Shown in pieces: positions 27,797 to 33,950 of a DNA stretch of 64,000 nucleotides. Numbering within the stretch: the first letter of the stretch is position 1; each line of letters opens with the position of its first letter. Made by a program: the position numbers and the translations under genes. The notes below the pieces were generated by a model. That model worked only from the letters and a program-made list of their open reading frames with translations, was not told where the DNA came from and made no database searches. The stretch spans positions 372,001 through 436,000 of the forward strand of contig NZ_JACBZU010000001.1 in assembly GCF_013407935.1 (NCBI RefSeq), written 5' to 3'. Origin of the DNA: Allomuricauda sp. ARW1Y1. Its GTDB lineage: Bacteria; Bacteroidota; Bacteroidia; Flavobacteriales; Flavobacteriaceae.

Positions 27797-28237
27797 ATGA
27801 ATACAATCAAGTATTTAGCTGATCGGGAAACCCGTATCGAGTTCACAGGCAACCCGCCTATGTTGGATAGGCCAGTGTTCCTCCTAAACCAAGAAGGTGA
27901 GCGCATAGGGGCAGCACCGGAAGGTGAGCATCTATTGGAATCCGGTAAAGTGGCCGTAATAGATAATAATGGTTTACTAAAGGGAGTTAGGGAAAAAAAG
28001 GGAAAACCAACCACTATAGATTTAAGGAGGAATCCCAAACCATCAACCTACAAGATGTTTTTCAATTCAGATGGTACTTTAAAGAACAATGTCCGTCTTT
28101 CGTTGGAGTCGCAACCCAATAGTAAAAATGAATTATTACGCCTTGCTAAAATGCATATTGAAAATCCAATTACCAGAGATGAGAGGTTGCGAAATTCAGT
28201 TATCGAGGCAAGAATGAAAAAAATAGTTGAACAATAA
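27797..28237 (+). CDS. Unknown 146-aa protein of integrative element
   Basis: Soluble protein with a beta-rich N-terminal half (IEFTGNPPMLDRPVFLLNQE, EGEHLLESGKVAVIDNNGLL) and a helical, basic C-terminus (NELLRLAKMHIENP, IEARMKKIVEQ). No signal peptide, membrane segment or known motif. It is followed after 9 bp by the next gene, in apparent operon. Not recognised. Confidence 0.65.
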   Translation: MNTIKYLADRETRIEFTGNPPMLDRPVFLLNQEGERIGAAPEGEHLLESGKVAVIDNNGLLKGVREKKGKPTTIDLRRNPKPSTYKMFFNSDGTLKNNVRLSLESQPNSKNELLRLAKMHIENPITRDERLRNSVIEARMKKIVEQ

Positions 28238-28246
28238 AAAAGTGAA

Positions 28247-28822
28247 ATGAAATTAAAGTTTTTAGAAGAAGATTACCAAAGAGCGGAGCAAAGAGAGAGC
28301 GAATTATTTGCAGCCCTTGAAGAAATGAAAGCCATTTATAAAAATGCCATTGGCAAAGATGTGGATGACTATGTTGCATTATTGAAAGACCCGACTACAT
28401 ATCTGGTCCAAAAATACTGGAGCCTTTATTGTGAGGGCAAACCGGAACACCTGGACAAGGATAGGGTTTTCTTCAATGAAACAGGTGTTGATTCAAACGC
28501 TATGGAGGGGCTAAAAAAGACGTTTTATAGGGCTTTTGACCTTTTACGGGATTCTGCCCCAACAATCACCAAAAAAGCCGTTAAATCGAACCTAAGCAAA
28601 GAAGGGTATTATCTGGAGTTGGATGATGAGAAGAAAGATGAATACATAGCTTATAAAGCGTTCGTGGATGCTGCTAGGGTGTTAGAAGAAAAGTATGGAG
28701 CGAAAGGAGGTTATAATTTGGTGAGGTTTGCGGATAAATTGATCTATGAAGATATGAATGAGGTAAAACCGGACCCTTACAAGTTTGCCAAGTTGAACAA
28801 TGAATTTAAAAGAGCGCAGTGA
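28247..28822 (+). CDS. Unknown 191-aa helical protein of integrative element
   Basis: Mostly helical, acidic protein opening with a coiled-coil-like segment (EEDYQRAEQRESELFAALEE). Aromatic-rich blocks follow (YLVQKYWSLYCEGKPEH, FYRAFDLLRDS). No known family or catalytic motif is visible. Its stop overlaps the ATG of the next gene (TGATG), so the two are coupled. It belongs to the four-gene unknown block 27476-29061. Confidence 0.65.
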   Translation: MKLKFLEEDYQRAEQRESELFAALEEMKAIYKNAIGKDVDDYVALLKDPTTYLVQKYWSLYCEGKPEHLDKDRVFFNETGVDSNAMEGLKKTFYRAFDLLRDSAPTITKKAVKSNLSKEGYYLELDDEKKDEYIAYKAFVDAARVLEEKYGAKGGYNLVRFADKLIYEDMNEVKPDPYKFAKLNNEFKRAQ

Positions 28823-29061
28823 TGATACCACACAAGAAAGTACATTACAGGGTTGCCAGGTATGAGGGGTTTACGGATGACCAGCTTGAAACGGAACTAA
28901 AGGCCCTAAAGTTGCGGATGTTGAATTTTAACGAACTCGGTGGAGGCCTCCAAGGTTTTAAAACAATATTACAGACCTTTTTGGATGCGGATGCAGCTAT
29001 CGCAGAACATCAAAACAGAAATAAGAATCTAGAGGCAATATCTATGGTTTTTGGAGAATAA
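28819..29061 (+). CDS. Unknown 80-aa protein of integrative element
   Basis: Starts at ATGATG overlapping the previous stop. The sequence is helical with basic and acidic alternation (GFTDDQLETELKALKLRML). It ends in a short hydrophobic stretch. No family recognised. It is the last gene of the rightward operon; a bidirectional terminator at 29190 follows. Confidence 0.62.
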   Translation: MMIPHKKVHYRVARYEGFTDDQLETELKALKLRMLNFNELGGGLQGFKTILQTFLDADAAIAEHQNRNKNLEAISMVFGE

Positions 29062-29189
29062 TACAGGCCAGTATACCGGGCAAGGTATCTTTGGTCATGG
29101 AGATTTAACATTACGGCCCGGTACTGGCTTTTTAAAAAGCAATTTTCAATCCATTTCATTCTTTTGTTTTAATTACTTTTTTCAATGCG

Positions 29190-29220
29190 AACACCCCCTG
29201 ATAATGGGGGTGTTTTGTTT
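29190..29220. terminator. Bidirectional terminator between convergent genes
   Basis: Stem AACACCCCC / GGGGGTGTT with a 7-base loop, followed by a T-rich run on the plus strand. It separates the rightward operon from the leftward genes. Confidence 0.8.
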
Positions 29221-29244
29221 TCAATTCTTATGACCATTTACAGC

Positions 29245-29874
29245 CTAAACCAGTTGTTCCTTTCCTTTTTTGATAAGCCCCCTATAAATGGAATTTGAGA
29301 ACTCTCTCAGCAATTCATTTGGAACCTCGTGTCTAAAATCATGAGTGGCGATCAAATCATCCGCACCCTTGTAAAATACCTCCATTAAATCATCTTCCTG
29401 TATGTCGCTGGGGACGTTGGCAAACAAGATTTTCAATAATTGGGAGTACGAACATAGGTAGTTATCAGCATCCAAACCAATATCCGAAATTTTTGCATAG
29501 AACACATAACTCATCAGATGGCTACCTATAACCTTTAAAGCGTCCTCGTGGGCCATTTTTAGGACCATAGCACCCGGTTCAAATTTGGTATTGTCCAGGG
29601 CCACCATAGCGTCATAAATCCTTTCAGCGGCCAATTTATACTTTCCGTTTTCCACTTTGGCATTTTCCGTAAAGGCGTTGGAATATTTACAATAGGACTC
29701 CTGGGGAAGTTCCATAAAGTCAATGTTGAAAAGTGCCTCAAAAACATCGTAACTGGGATAAAACTCCTGCATATCGCTATCGAGCAATTTGCTTAAGCTA
29801 TCACAAAGGACTTGTTGCCTAACAATGCTTTCCAAAATTTTTACTGCATTTTCTTTGGTGATTTGTGTTTTCAT
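29245..29874 (-). CDS. Unknown 209-aa protein of integrative element
   Basis: Helical acidic protein, MKTQITKENAVKILESIVRQ at the start, with no signal peptide and no TM helix. A low-hydrophobicity helical middle (LKMAHEDALKVIGSHLMSYV) and a basic tail (LIKKGKEQLV) are seen. It is the distal gene of a three-gene minus-strand operon controlled from the divergent operator region at 30537. No family recognised; element accessory or regulatory function possible. Confidence 0.65.
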   Translation of the reverse strand: MKTQITKENAVKILESIVRQQVLCDSLSKLLDSDMQEFYPSYDVFEALFNIDFMELPQESYCKYSNAFTENAKVENGKYKLAAERIYDAMVALDNTKFEPGAMVLKMAHEDALKVIGSHLMSYVFYAKISDIGLDADNYLCSYSQLLKILFANVPSDIQEDDLMEVFYKGADDLIATHDFRHEVPNELLREFSNSIYRGLIKKGKEQLV

Positions 29875-29890
29875 GTTTGTATAAATTAGA

Positions 29891-30205
29891 TTAATAGATT
29901 CTTACTAGGTTTTCGGCTTTGAAACATCTAAAGGCTAATTTTTCCATATCGTAGTAGCTTACTACCTTGGGATTGGGTTTTCTTAACCCTTTAACGTCCC
30001 CTAAAAATTTGCTTTCCAATGTTCCGTAAGCGTAACGGATTGAGCCATCCACTTTTTCAAAGGCAAACTTTACGGTTCCCTTTACCATTGCCTTTTTTAA
30101 TCTGTAAATCTGCCATGCCTTCACTAGACATATTGCAAATGCTTTACCCGTGCTACGGGCAATTTCGTGGGCCCTTCTGAATACTTGTGTTCTAAATGAT
30201 TCCAT
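29891..30205 (-). CDS. DUF2693-like SH3-fold small protein
   Basis: Starting at ATG 30205 gives 104 residues; an upstream in-frame ATG at 30253 would overlap the neighbouring gene by 40 bases. A basic N-terminal helix is followed by the pattern VKFAFEKVDGSIRYAYGTLE and later VVSYYDMEKLAFRCFKAENL. These two patterns are typical of the DUF2693 / SH3 beta-barrel small proteins that Bacteroidota mobile elements encode in numbers. Function of the family is unknown; nucleic-acid binding is a guess. Confidence 0.7.
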   Translation of the reverse strand: MESFRTQVFRRAHEIARSTGKAFAICLVKAWQIYRLKKAMVKGTVKFAFEKVDGSIRYAYGTLESKFLGDVKGLRKPNPKVVSYYDMEKLAFRCFKAENLVRIY

Positions 30206-30213
30206 GGTTGTAT

Positions 30214-30507
30214 TTATTTGATTGTTGTAGCTGAAAAATGTACGTTGGTCCAAACCCCGTTATTCATTCTGTGGGTAAACTCATTGAAGTTTTTGGCGGG
30301 TTTAATAATGTATTTATTACCAACGGTAACAAAGCCAAACCCAGCTCCTAGAGCCTCGAAGGCCAAAACCGCCTTACCAAAGCCCTTTAAAGTGTTAAAG
30401 GTGTATTTACGGACGCCTTTCGATGTGATAAGTGTCATTGTTATCGTTTTACCCATCAACCATTCTTTATGGTTTCTCATTTCTGTTTTAAAGGTCGCTG
30501 CATCCAT
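30214..30507 (-). CDS. Unknown 97-aa protein of integrative element
   Basis: First gene of the leftward operon. The N-terminal part (MRNHKEWLMGKTITMTLIT then KGVRKYTFNTLKGFGKAV) resembles in layout the SH3-like small proteins of such elements, and the rest is beta-rich (GFGFVTVGNKYIIKPAKNF). It lies just downstream of a consensus promoter on the minus strand (30537-30544). No specific family can be named. Confidence 0.62.
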   Translation of the reverse strand: MDAATFKTEMRNHKEWLMGKTITMTLITSKGVRKYTFNTLKGFGKAVLAFEALGAGFGFVTVGNKYIIKPAKNFNEFTHRMNNGVWTNVHFSATTIK

Positions 30508-30536
30508 GATTAATGTTTAACTTTAATTTTATGTGT

Positions 30537-30544
30537 CAAATATA
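30537..30544 (-). promoter_or_regulatory. Bacteroidota promoter for leftward operon
   Basis: On the minus strand TATATTTG fits the -7 consensus TAnnTTTG. A CTTG at 30565-30568 sits 20 bases further upstream, at the -33 position. It drives the 97-aa, DUF2693-like and 209-aa genes. Confidence 0.6.
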
Positions 30545-30606
30545 AGTTTTAATTTAATATTATACAAGTTTAAATTAAATTTTAACATATATTATTAAAG
30601 TTTAAG
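30544..30606. promoter_or_regulatory. Three-site operator array between divergent promoters
   Basis: Direct repeats AAGTTTTAA (30544), AAGTTTAAA (30566) and AAGTTTAAG (30598) are spaced 22 and 32 bp apart, about two and three helical turns. They lie between and overlapping the divergent TAnnTTTG promoters. The XRE regulator at 30642 is the obvious candidate to bind them. Confidence 0.5.
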
Positions 30607-30615
30607 TATAATTGT

Positions 30616-30623
30616 TATCTTTG
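30616..30623 (+). promoter_or_regulatory. Bacteroidota promoter for XRE repressor gene
   Basis: TATCTTTG, an exact match to TAnnTTTG, 18 bases before the ATG of the XRE gene. No clear -33 element is seen. Confidence 0.6.
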
Positions 30624-30641
30624 GACGTATAATTTAGTTTT

Positions 30642-30944
30642 ATGGATATTTTGAATTTGAAACCCTTAATGGACGGCAAAGGATTGACGGGGAAGGATTT
30701 TGCGGAAGAGCTTGGTATATCGCCGGTGGCCTTATCTAATATAATGCAGGGCAACAGTTTCCCCAGGGCCAATGTATTGATGAAGATGGCCGATATTTTA
30801 AATGTAGAGGTACGGGATCTATTTAAATCTAGTAAAGGAGGAAAAGAACTTTATGGGTTCATAGAGTATGACGGAACGGTCCACACTATTAAAAGTGTAA
30901 CGGATTTGGAAGCTGTATTATCTAAAGTAAAAGAGCTAAACTAA
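30642..30944 (+). CDS. XRE-family HTH transcriptional regulator
   Basis: A 100-residue cytoplasmic regulator. An HTH_3-type domain fills residues about 10-62 (GKDFAEELGISPVALSNIMQ, then ANVLMKMADILNVEVRDLF). The short C-terminal tail (YGFIEYDGTVHTIKSVTDLE) is a small beta segment of the type found in Bacteroidota element repressors. It is divergent from the leftward operon, with three repeated sites in between, so it most likely acts as the element's repressor and represses itself. The next gene starts immediately after its stop. Confidence 0.88.
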   Translation: MDILNLKPLMDGKGLTGKDFAEELGISPVALSNIMQGNSFPRANVLMKMADILNVEVRDLFKSSKGGKELYGFIEYDGTVHTIKSVTDLEAVLSKVKELN

Positions 30945-31175
30945 ATGGACTGTTCTACAATTATAAACACGGTGGGATTGGCTTTTGATATTGCCGGGGT
31001 TGTTCTTTTATTTTATTACGAGCCTCCAAAAGAAACTCATGCCCTATTATTACAATCTGCACCATCAAAGGAACGGCGTGAAAAAACTAAAAATTTAAAA
31101 CGGAAGTTTTCTGGGTTGGCATTAGTACTGCTTATAATTGGTTTCTTGCTTCAAATAGTTTCTAATTTCGTATAA
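30945..31175 (+). CDS. Small two-TM membrane protein
   Basis: A 76-residue protein whose ATG directly follows the stop of the XRE gene, so the pair is co-transcribed. TM1 is about 7-24 (NTVGLAFDIAGVVLLFYY). A cytoplasmic loop rich in K, R and E (ERREKTKNLKRKF) follows, and TM2 is about 56-74 (LALVLLIIGFLLQIVSNFV). No family recognised. A lysogenic-type small membrane protein next to a repressor could serve in superinfection exclusion; this is only a guess. Confidence 0.65.
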   Translation: MDCSTIINTVGLAFDIAGVVLLFYYEPPKETHALLLQSAPSKERREKTKNLKRKFSGLALVLLIIGFLLQIVSNFV

Positions 31176-31184
31176 ATAAAAGGT

Positions 31185-31208
31185 GTCCCACTCCTAGTAA
31201 AGTGGGAC
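31185..31208. repeat. GTCCCACT/AGTGGGAC hairpin near right end
   Basis: Perfect 8-bp inverted repeat with an 8-base loop, preceded by AAAGGTGTCCCA, a 12-bp word that recurs at 31263-31274 before a second GTCCCA/TGGGAC inverted repeat. Confidence 0.55.
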
Positions 31209-31230
31209 AAACCACATAAAAACAACCGTA

Positions 31231-31262
31231 AACCCCTTTAATATCAGGGGTTTTTATTTTTT
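31231..31262 (+). terminator. Intrinsic terminator of repressor operon
   Basis: Stem AACCCCT / AGGGGTT followed by a T-rich tail. It lies 56 bp after the two-TM gene. Confidence 0.75.
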
Positions 31263-31410
31263 AAAGGTGTCCCAATAATGGGACGTTGTGTTAGTCTTTT
31301 GATGCTATGGGACAAAAATTATAGTTTTATAAAAAGTCATTACAAACCTTAATTTAGAATAAGGCTAGATCATAATGAATTAAATTTGTTTAATAAATCA
31401 AAAACAAAAA

Positions 31411-31430
31411 AGCCCCGTTAATAAGGGGCT
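31411..31430 (-). terminator. Minus-strand terminator
   Basis: Stem AGCCCC / GGGGCT with an A-rich plus-strand left flank that reads as a U run on the minus strand. It would stop transcription coming leftward from the tRNA side. Confidence 0.55.
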
Positions 31431-31440
31431 ATGATTTAAT

Positions 31441-31564
31441 CTTTGCTCCTCCACCATTTGGAGGTTTGAGATGGGAAAATTAAAGTGTGCGGCTTCTCAT
31501 TAGAGTACGGCTTTAATAAATTACCATCGGAAAGGGAGTTAGTTTAGCGGCTGGCTCCCTTTTT
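31441..31564 (+). ncRNA. Candidate small RNA at right end of element
   Basis: A plus-strand stretch begins with a 6-bp hairpin, CCTCCA/TGGAGG (31448-31464), and ends in a strong intrinsic terminator, AAAGGGAG/CTCCCTTT plus T run (31531-31564). No reading frame fits between. No promoter fully matching the consensus was found, so this stays a candidate. Confidence 0.3.
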
Positions 31565-31653
31565 CATTATCCAAAGTTAATAATATAATCCTAATTAAAA
31601 TTAAGTTATAAACAGGGCAAAAAAGCGATGTTTTAAGGCAAAAAAAGACACTG

Positions 31654-31665
31654 ATGTTGTATACA
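31654..31665 (+). repeat. 12-bp repeat, right copy (candidate integrase arm site)
   Basis: ATGTTGTATACA, identical to 23058-23069 near the left end, 42 bp inside the right att core. Confidence 0.5.
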
Positions 31666-31673
31666 AAAAAATA

Positions 31674-31706
31674 AAGCCTTGACTTTCAATAAGTTAAGGC
31701 TTTTTT
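31674..31706 (-). terminator. tRNA terminator supplied by the element
   Basis: Stem AAGCCTT/AAGGCTT with an A-rich plus-strand left flank that becomes a T run on the minus strand. It follows the tRNA 3' end and replaces the terminator displaced to 22899-22928. Confidence 0.6.
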
Positions 31707-31707
31707 C

Positions 31708-31720
31708 GTGGTCCCACCTG
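31708..31720. repeat. Right attachment core (attR), 3' end of tRNA
   Basis: GTGGTCCCACCTG, identical to 22938-22950. It covers the discriminator, the 3' acceptor strand and part of the T stem of the tRNA gene. Confidence 0.8.
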
Positions 31721-31782
31721 GGCTCGAACCAGGGACCACCTGATTATGAGTCAGGTGCTCTAACCAACTGAGCTATAGGACC
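31709..31782 (-). tRNA. tRNA with CAU anticodon, probably tRNA-Ile2
   Basis: A complete 74-nt cloverleaf: acceptor GGTCCTA paired with TGGGACC, D stem GCTC/GAGC, anticodon stem CCTGA/TCAGG with loop CTCATAA, T stem CCTGG/CCAGG with TTCGAGC loop, discriminator A, no encoded CCA. The anticodon is CAU, so it is either elongator Met or the lysidine-modified Ile2. The acceptor pairs C4-G69 and C5-G68 are those that the lysidine synthase TilS recognises in tRNA-Ile2, which favours Ile2. It is the integration target of the element on its left. Confidence 0.93.
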
Positions 31783-31837
31783 GCATTTTGCGGATGCAAT
31801 ATTAGTGTTTATTTTTCTACAGCGCAAGATTTTCCCG

Positions 31838-32245
31838 CTAGCCCTCTTTTATTTCTTGGCATAGCTCCACCAAAACGCCATTCGTACCCTTGGGGTGCAA
31901 AAAAGCCACCAGCTTGTTGTCAGCCCCTTTCTTGGGCGTTTCGTTCAAGACCACAAAGCCTTCACCCTTCAATCGCTCCAGTTCCGATACAATATCCTCC
32001 ACCGCAAAAGCAATATGATGAATGCCTTCCCCTTTTTTCTCCACAAACTTGGCAATGGGGCTATCGGGTTTTGTGGCCTCCAACAATTCAATTTTATTGG
32101 GGCCCGATTTAAAGAAGGAAGTCTTTACCCCTTCCGAGGCCACTTCTTCCACTTTATAGTGCGGTACACCAAAAAGTTTGGCAAACAGGGCGTTGGAAGC
32201 CTCCAAATCCTTTACGGCGATTCCGATGTGTTCAATTTTGTCCAT
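31838..32245 (-). CDS. mce: Methylmalonyl-CoA epimerase
   Basis: VOC-fold enzyme interconverting (2R)- and (2S)-methylmalonyl-CoA in propionyl-CoA metabolism. From ATG 32245 it has 135 aa, the family's usual length; an ATG at 32284 would add 13 residues that do not look like family sequence. Metal ligands are visible: H6 in KIEHIGIAV, a histidine in EGIHHIAFAVED, and the glutamate in GVLVELCQ. It is minus-strand, the first gene right of the tRNA, and divergent from rbfA. A TAATTTTG promoter-like element lies at 32282-32289 on the minus strand. Confidence 0.92.
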   Translation of the reverse strand: MDKIEHIGIAVKDLEASNALFAKLFGVPHYKVEEVASEGVKTSFFKSGPNKIELLEATKPDSPIAKFVEKKGEGIHHIAFAVEDIVSELERLKGEGFVVLNETPKKGADNKLVAFLHPKGTNGVLVELCQEIKEG

Positions 32246-32334
32246 AGAAGTATCCATAGCTTTAAAATACGCAGCTTTTTTCAAAATTACGCACTGTAAA
32301 TGGTTAATCCTGTGACGTTAGTCATTAATTCGCT

Positions 32335-32342
32335 TATTTTTG
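32335..32342 (+). promoter_or_regulatory. Promoter of rbfA, near-leaderless
   Basis: TATTTTTG matches TAnnTTTG and ends 4 bases before the rbfA ATG, so transcription should start at or very near the start codon. Confidence 0.5.
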
Positions 32343-32346
32343 CAGT

Positions 32347-32742
32347 ATGGAGGAAACACAAAGACAGAAAAAAATAGCGGGAATCATTCAAAAAGATTTG
32401 GCCGATATCCTGCAACGTGCCGCTACCGACGGTGGTCTTAAGGGAACTTTGATCTCTGTGTCCAAGGTTTCCGTCACCGTGGACTTGTCCTTGGCCAAAG
32501 TATATGTCAGCATTTTTCCGAACAAAGGCGCAAAGGAGCTGTTGGCAGGTATCAAAGAAAGCCAGGTGGCCATCCGTTATGAACTGGCGCAACGTACCAA
32601 ACACCAATTACGGCGGGTGCCGGAACTGAATTTTTATCTGGACGATTCGCTGGAGTACATCGAAAAAATCGAGAAATCCCTGAAGCGAGAGGAAAACCCT
32701 ATCGAGAACAGGGACCTGCTCGACAAACGCAAGAAATCCTAA
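32347..32742 (+). CDS. rbfA: Ribosome-binding factor A
   Basis: Small 30S maturation factor, 131 aa. It binds the immature 16S rRNA 5' helix during ribosome assembly. The sequence has the family's KH-like fold: TQRQKKIAGIIQKDLADIL at the start, then VSVTVDLSLAKVYVSIFP and LRRVPELNFYLDDSLEY. A short C-terminal basic tail follows. It is two bases before the next gene (TTG start at 32745), so both are co-transcribed. Confidence 0.95.
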   Translation: MEETQRQKKIAGIIQKDLADILQRAATDGGLKGTLISVSKVSVTVDLSLAKVYVSIFPNKGAKELLAGIKESQVAIRYELAQRTKHQLRRVPELNFYLDDSLEYIEKIEKSLKREENPIENRDLLDKRKKS

Positions 32743-32744
32743 TT

Positions 32745-33950
32745 TTGAACTTTCCCCTGTATATCGCAAAGCGCTACTTGCGTTCCAAAAGCAGCCAGAA
32801 TGCGGTGAACATCATCAATTTCATCACTTTTTTGGTAATTGTGATCGGTTCTGCGGCGCTTTTTATCGTGCTTTCCGCTTTTGCAGGGCTACGGACCTTC
32901 AGCCTTTCCTTTTCCAACACCTTTGATCCCGATTTAAAGGCTTCGCCGACCCTCGGGAAACATTTTACCGTGTCAGCGGATGAAGAATCGGCCCTTGCCA
33001 ATATCGAGGGACTGTCCAATTATTCCAAAGAATTGGAAGAGCGGGCCTACCTTACCTATAAAGAGAAAAGTACCATTGCCTACATTAAAGGAGTGGATGA
33101 GCATTACCGAGCGGTTACCGGGGTCGACAGTACCCTGATTTTTGGGAATTGGGGTTCGGATGTCTATAATGGCGTCATCGGTATCGGTATCTATAATTTG
33201 CTGGGCGTTCCGATGAACAACCGAACCGCGATGGAGGTCCTGGTGCCCAAACCTGGCGAAGGGTCCTTTTCCCAACAAGGCCTCAATGCCAAACCGTATG
33301 ATGATTTGGCCCTAGTGGTAAGCGGGGTGTATGCCGTGGAAGAAAGCTTGGATAAAAAGTATGTGTTTGCCCAACTCCCCATTGTGCAAGAGCTGCTGCA
33401 AAAGGACTCTACCGAGGTTTCCGGCATCAATTTTAAATTGATGGAAAAGGCCTCTGCGGATGATGTCCGAAGTGCCATAATGGAAGTCTTGGGCGATAAG
33501 GTGTCCGTTTTAACGCGTAGAGAGCAAAATACCTCACTATATCGGATGCTGAACACCGAAAATTTAGCTACCTATTTGATTTTTACCTTGGTGTTGATCA
33601 TTGCCCTTTTTAATGTGGTCGGTGCCATTATAATGATGATTTTGGACAAACAACAGAACTCCAAAACACTGTACAGCTTGGGAACCACCATTAAAGAACT
33701 ACGGCGCATCTATTTTATCCAAGGCATCTTGGTCACTTCCTTTGGTGGATTGATCGGGGTGTTGATCGGTATGTTGCTGATCGGTTCCCAATTGGCATTC
33801 GGATGGTTAAAGATTACACCTACCCTGGCTTATCCCGTAGAATTCAATATTATCAATATCTTGATTGTTATCGGAACGATTATGGTATTGGGCTTTATCT
33901 CCTCAAAAATCGCGAGCAGCCGAATCAACGAAAAATTGATTTCCGCTTAA
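32745..33950 (+). CDS. FtsX/LolC-E-like ABC transporter permease
   Basis: A 401-residue inner-membrane permease of the LolC/LolE type. TM1 is about 22-46 (NFITFLVIVIGSAALFIVLS). A long periplasmic domain (about 47-265) follows, then three TM helices (about 275-300, 325-350 and 365-390). Lipoprotein-sorting permeases have this four-TM, single-FtsX layout. It starts at TTG, two bases after the rbfA stop. No ATPase gene is adjacent. Role in lipoprotein release to the outer membrane is the family-based inference; a role in general membrane export is possible. Confidence 0.85.
   Translation: MNFPLYIAKRYLRSKSSQNAVNIINFITFLVIVIGSAALFIVLSAFAGLRTFSLSFSNTFDPDLKASPTLGKHFTVSADEESALANIEGLSNYSKELEERAYLTYKEKSTIAYIKGVDEHYRAVTGVDSTLIFGNWGSDVYNGVIGIGIYNLLGVPMNNRTAMEVLVPKPGEGSFSQQGLNAKPYDDLALVVSGVYAVEESLDKKYVFAQLPIVQELLQKDSTEVSGINFKLMEKASADDVRSAIMEVLGDKVSVLTRREQNTSLYRMLNTENLATYLIFTLVLIIALFNVVGAIIMMILDKQQNSKTLYSLGTTIKELRRIYFIQGILVTSFGGLIGVLIGMLLIGSQLAFGWLKITPTLAYPVEFNIINILIVIGTIMVLGFISSKIASSRINEKLISA

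Larger units (their letters stand above)
31176..31708. other. Right-end non-coding region of the element
   Basis: No gene is seen in these 533 bases. They hold repeated GTCCCA/TGGGAC hairpins (31185-31208 and 31269-31284, with another TGGGAC at 31308-31313), a plus-strand terminator (31231-31262), a minus-strand terminator (31411-31430), a possible small RNA (31441-31564), the right 12-bp repeat (31654-31665) and the tRNA terminator. The repeated GTCCCA motif also occurs in the att core, so part of this may be recombination-protein binding sequence. Confidence 0.6.
22938..31720. mobile_element. Integrative element in tRNA(CAU) 3' end (8.8 kb)
   Basis: The element is bounded by a 13-bp direct repeat, GTGGTCCCACCTG, at 22938-22950 and 31708-31720. 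The right copy is the 3' end of the intact tRNA gene. The integrase gene lies next to the left repeat. Cargo in order: integrase, HTH (excisionase-like), small ORF, RepA-like ATPase, primase-like toprim gene, DUF5681-like gene, four unknown genes, three minus-strand genes, XRE repressor and a two-TM protein. There are no genes for capsid, tail, large terminase, relaxase or type IV secretion, so it must move with help from elsewhere. It replicates or excises with its own Rep/primase genes (inference). The right end carries a replacement terminator for the tRNA. Confidence 0.85.

Noticed and set aside
29051..29233. 60-codon frame overlapping the end of the unknown 80-aa gene
   Set aside because: It runs through the strong terminator at 29190 and has no family resemblance.
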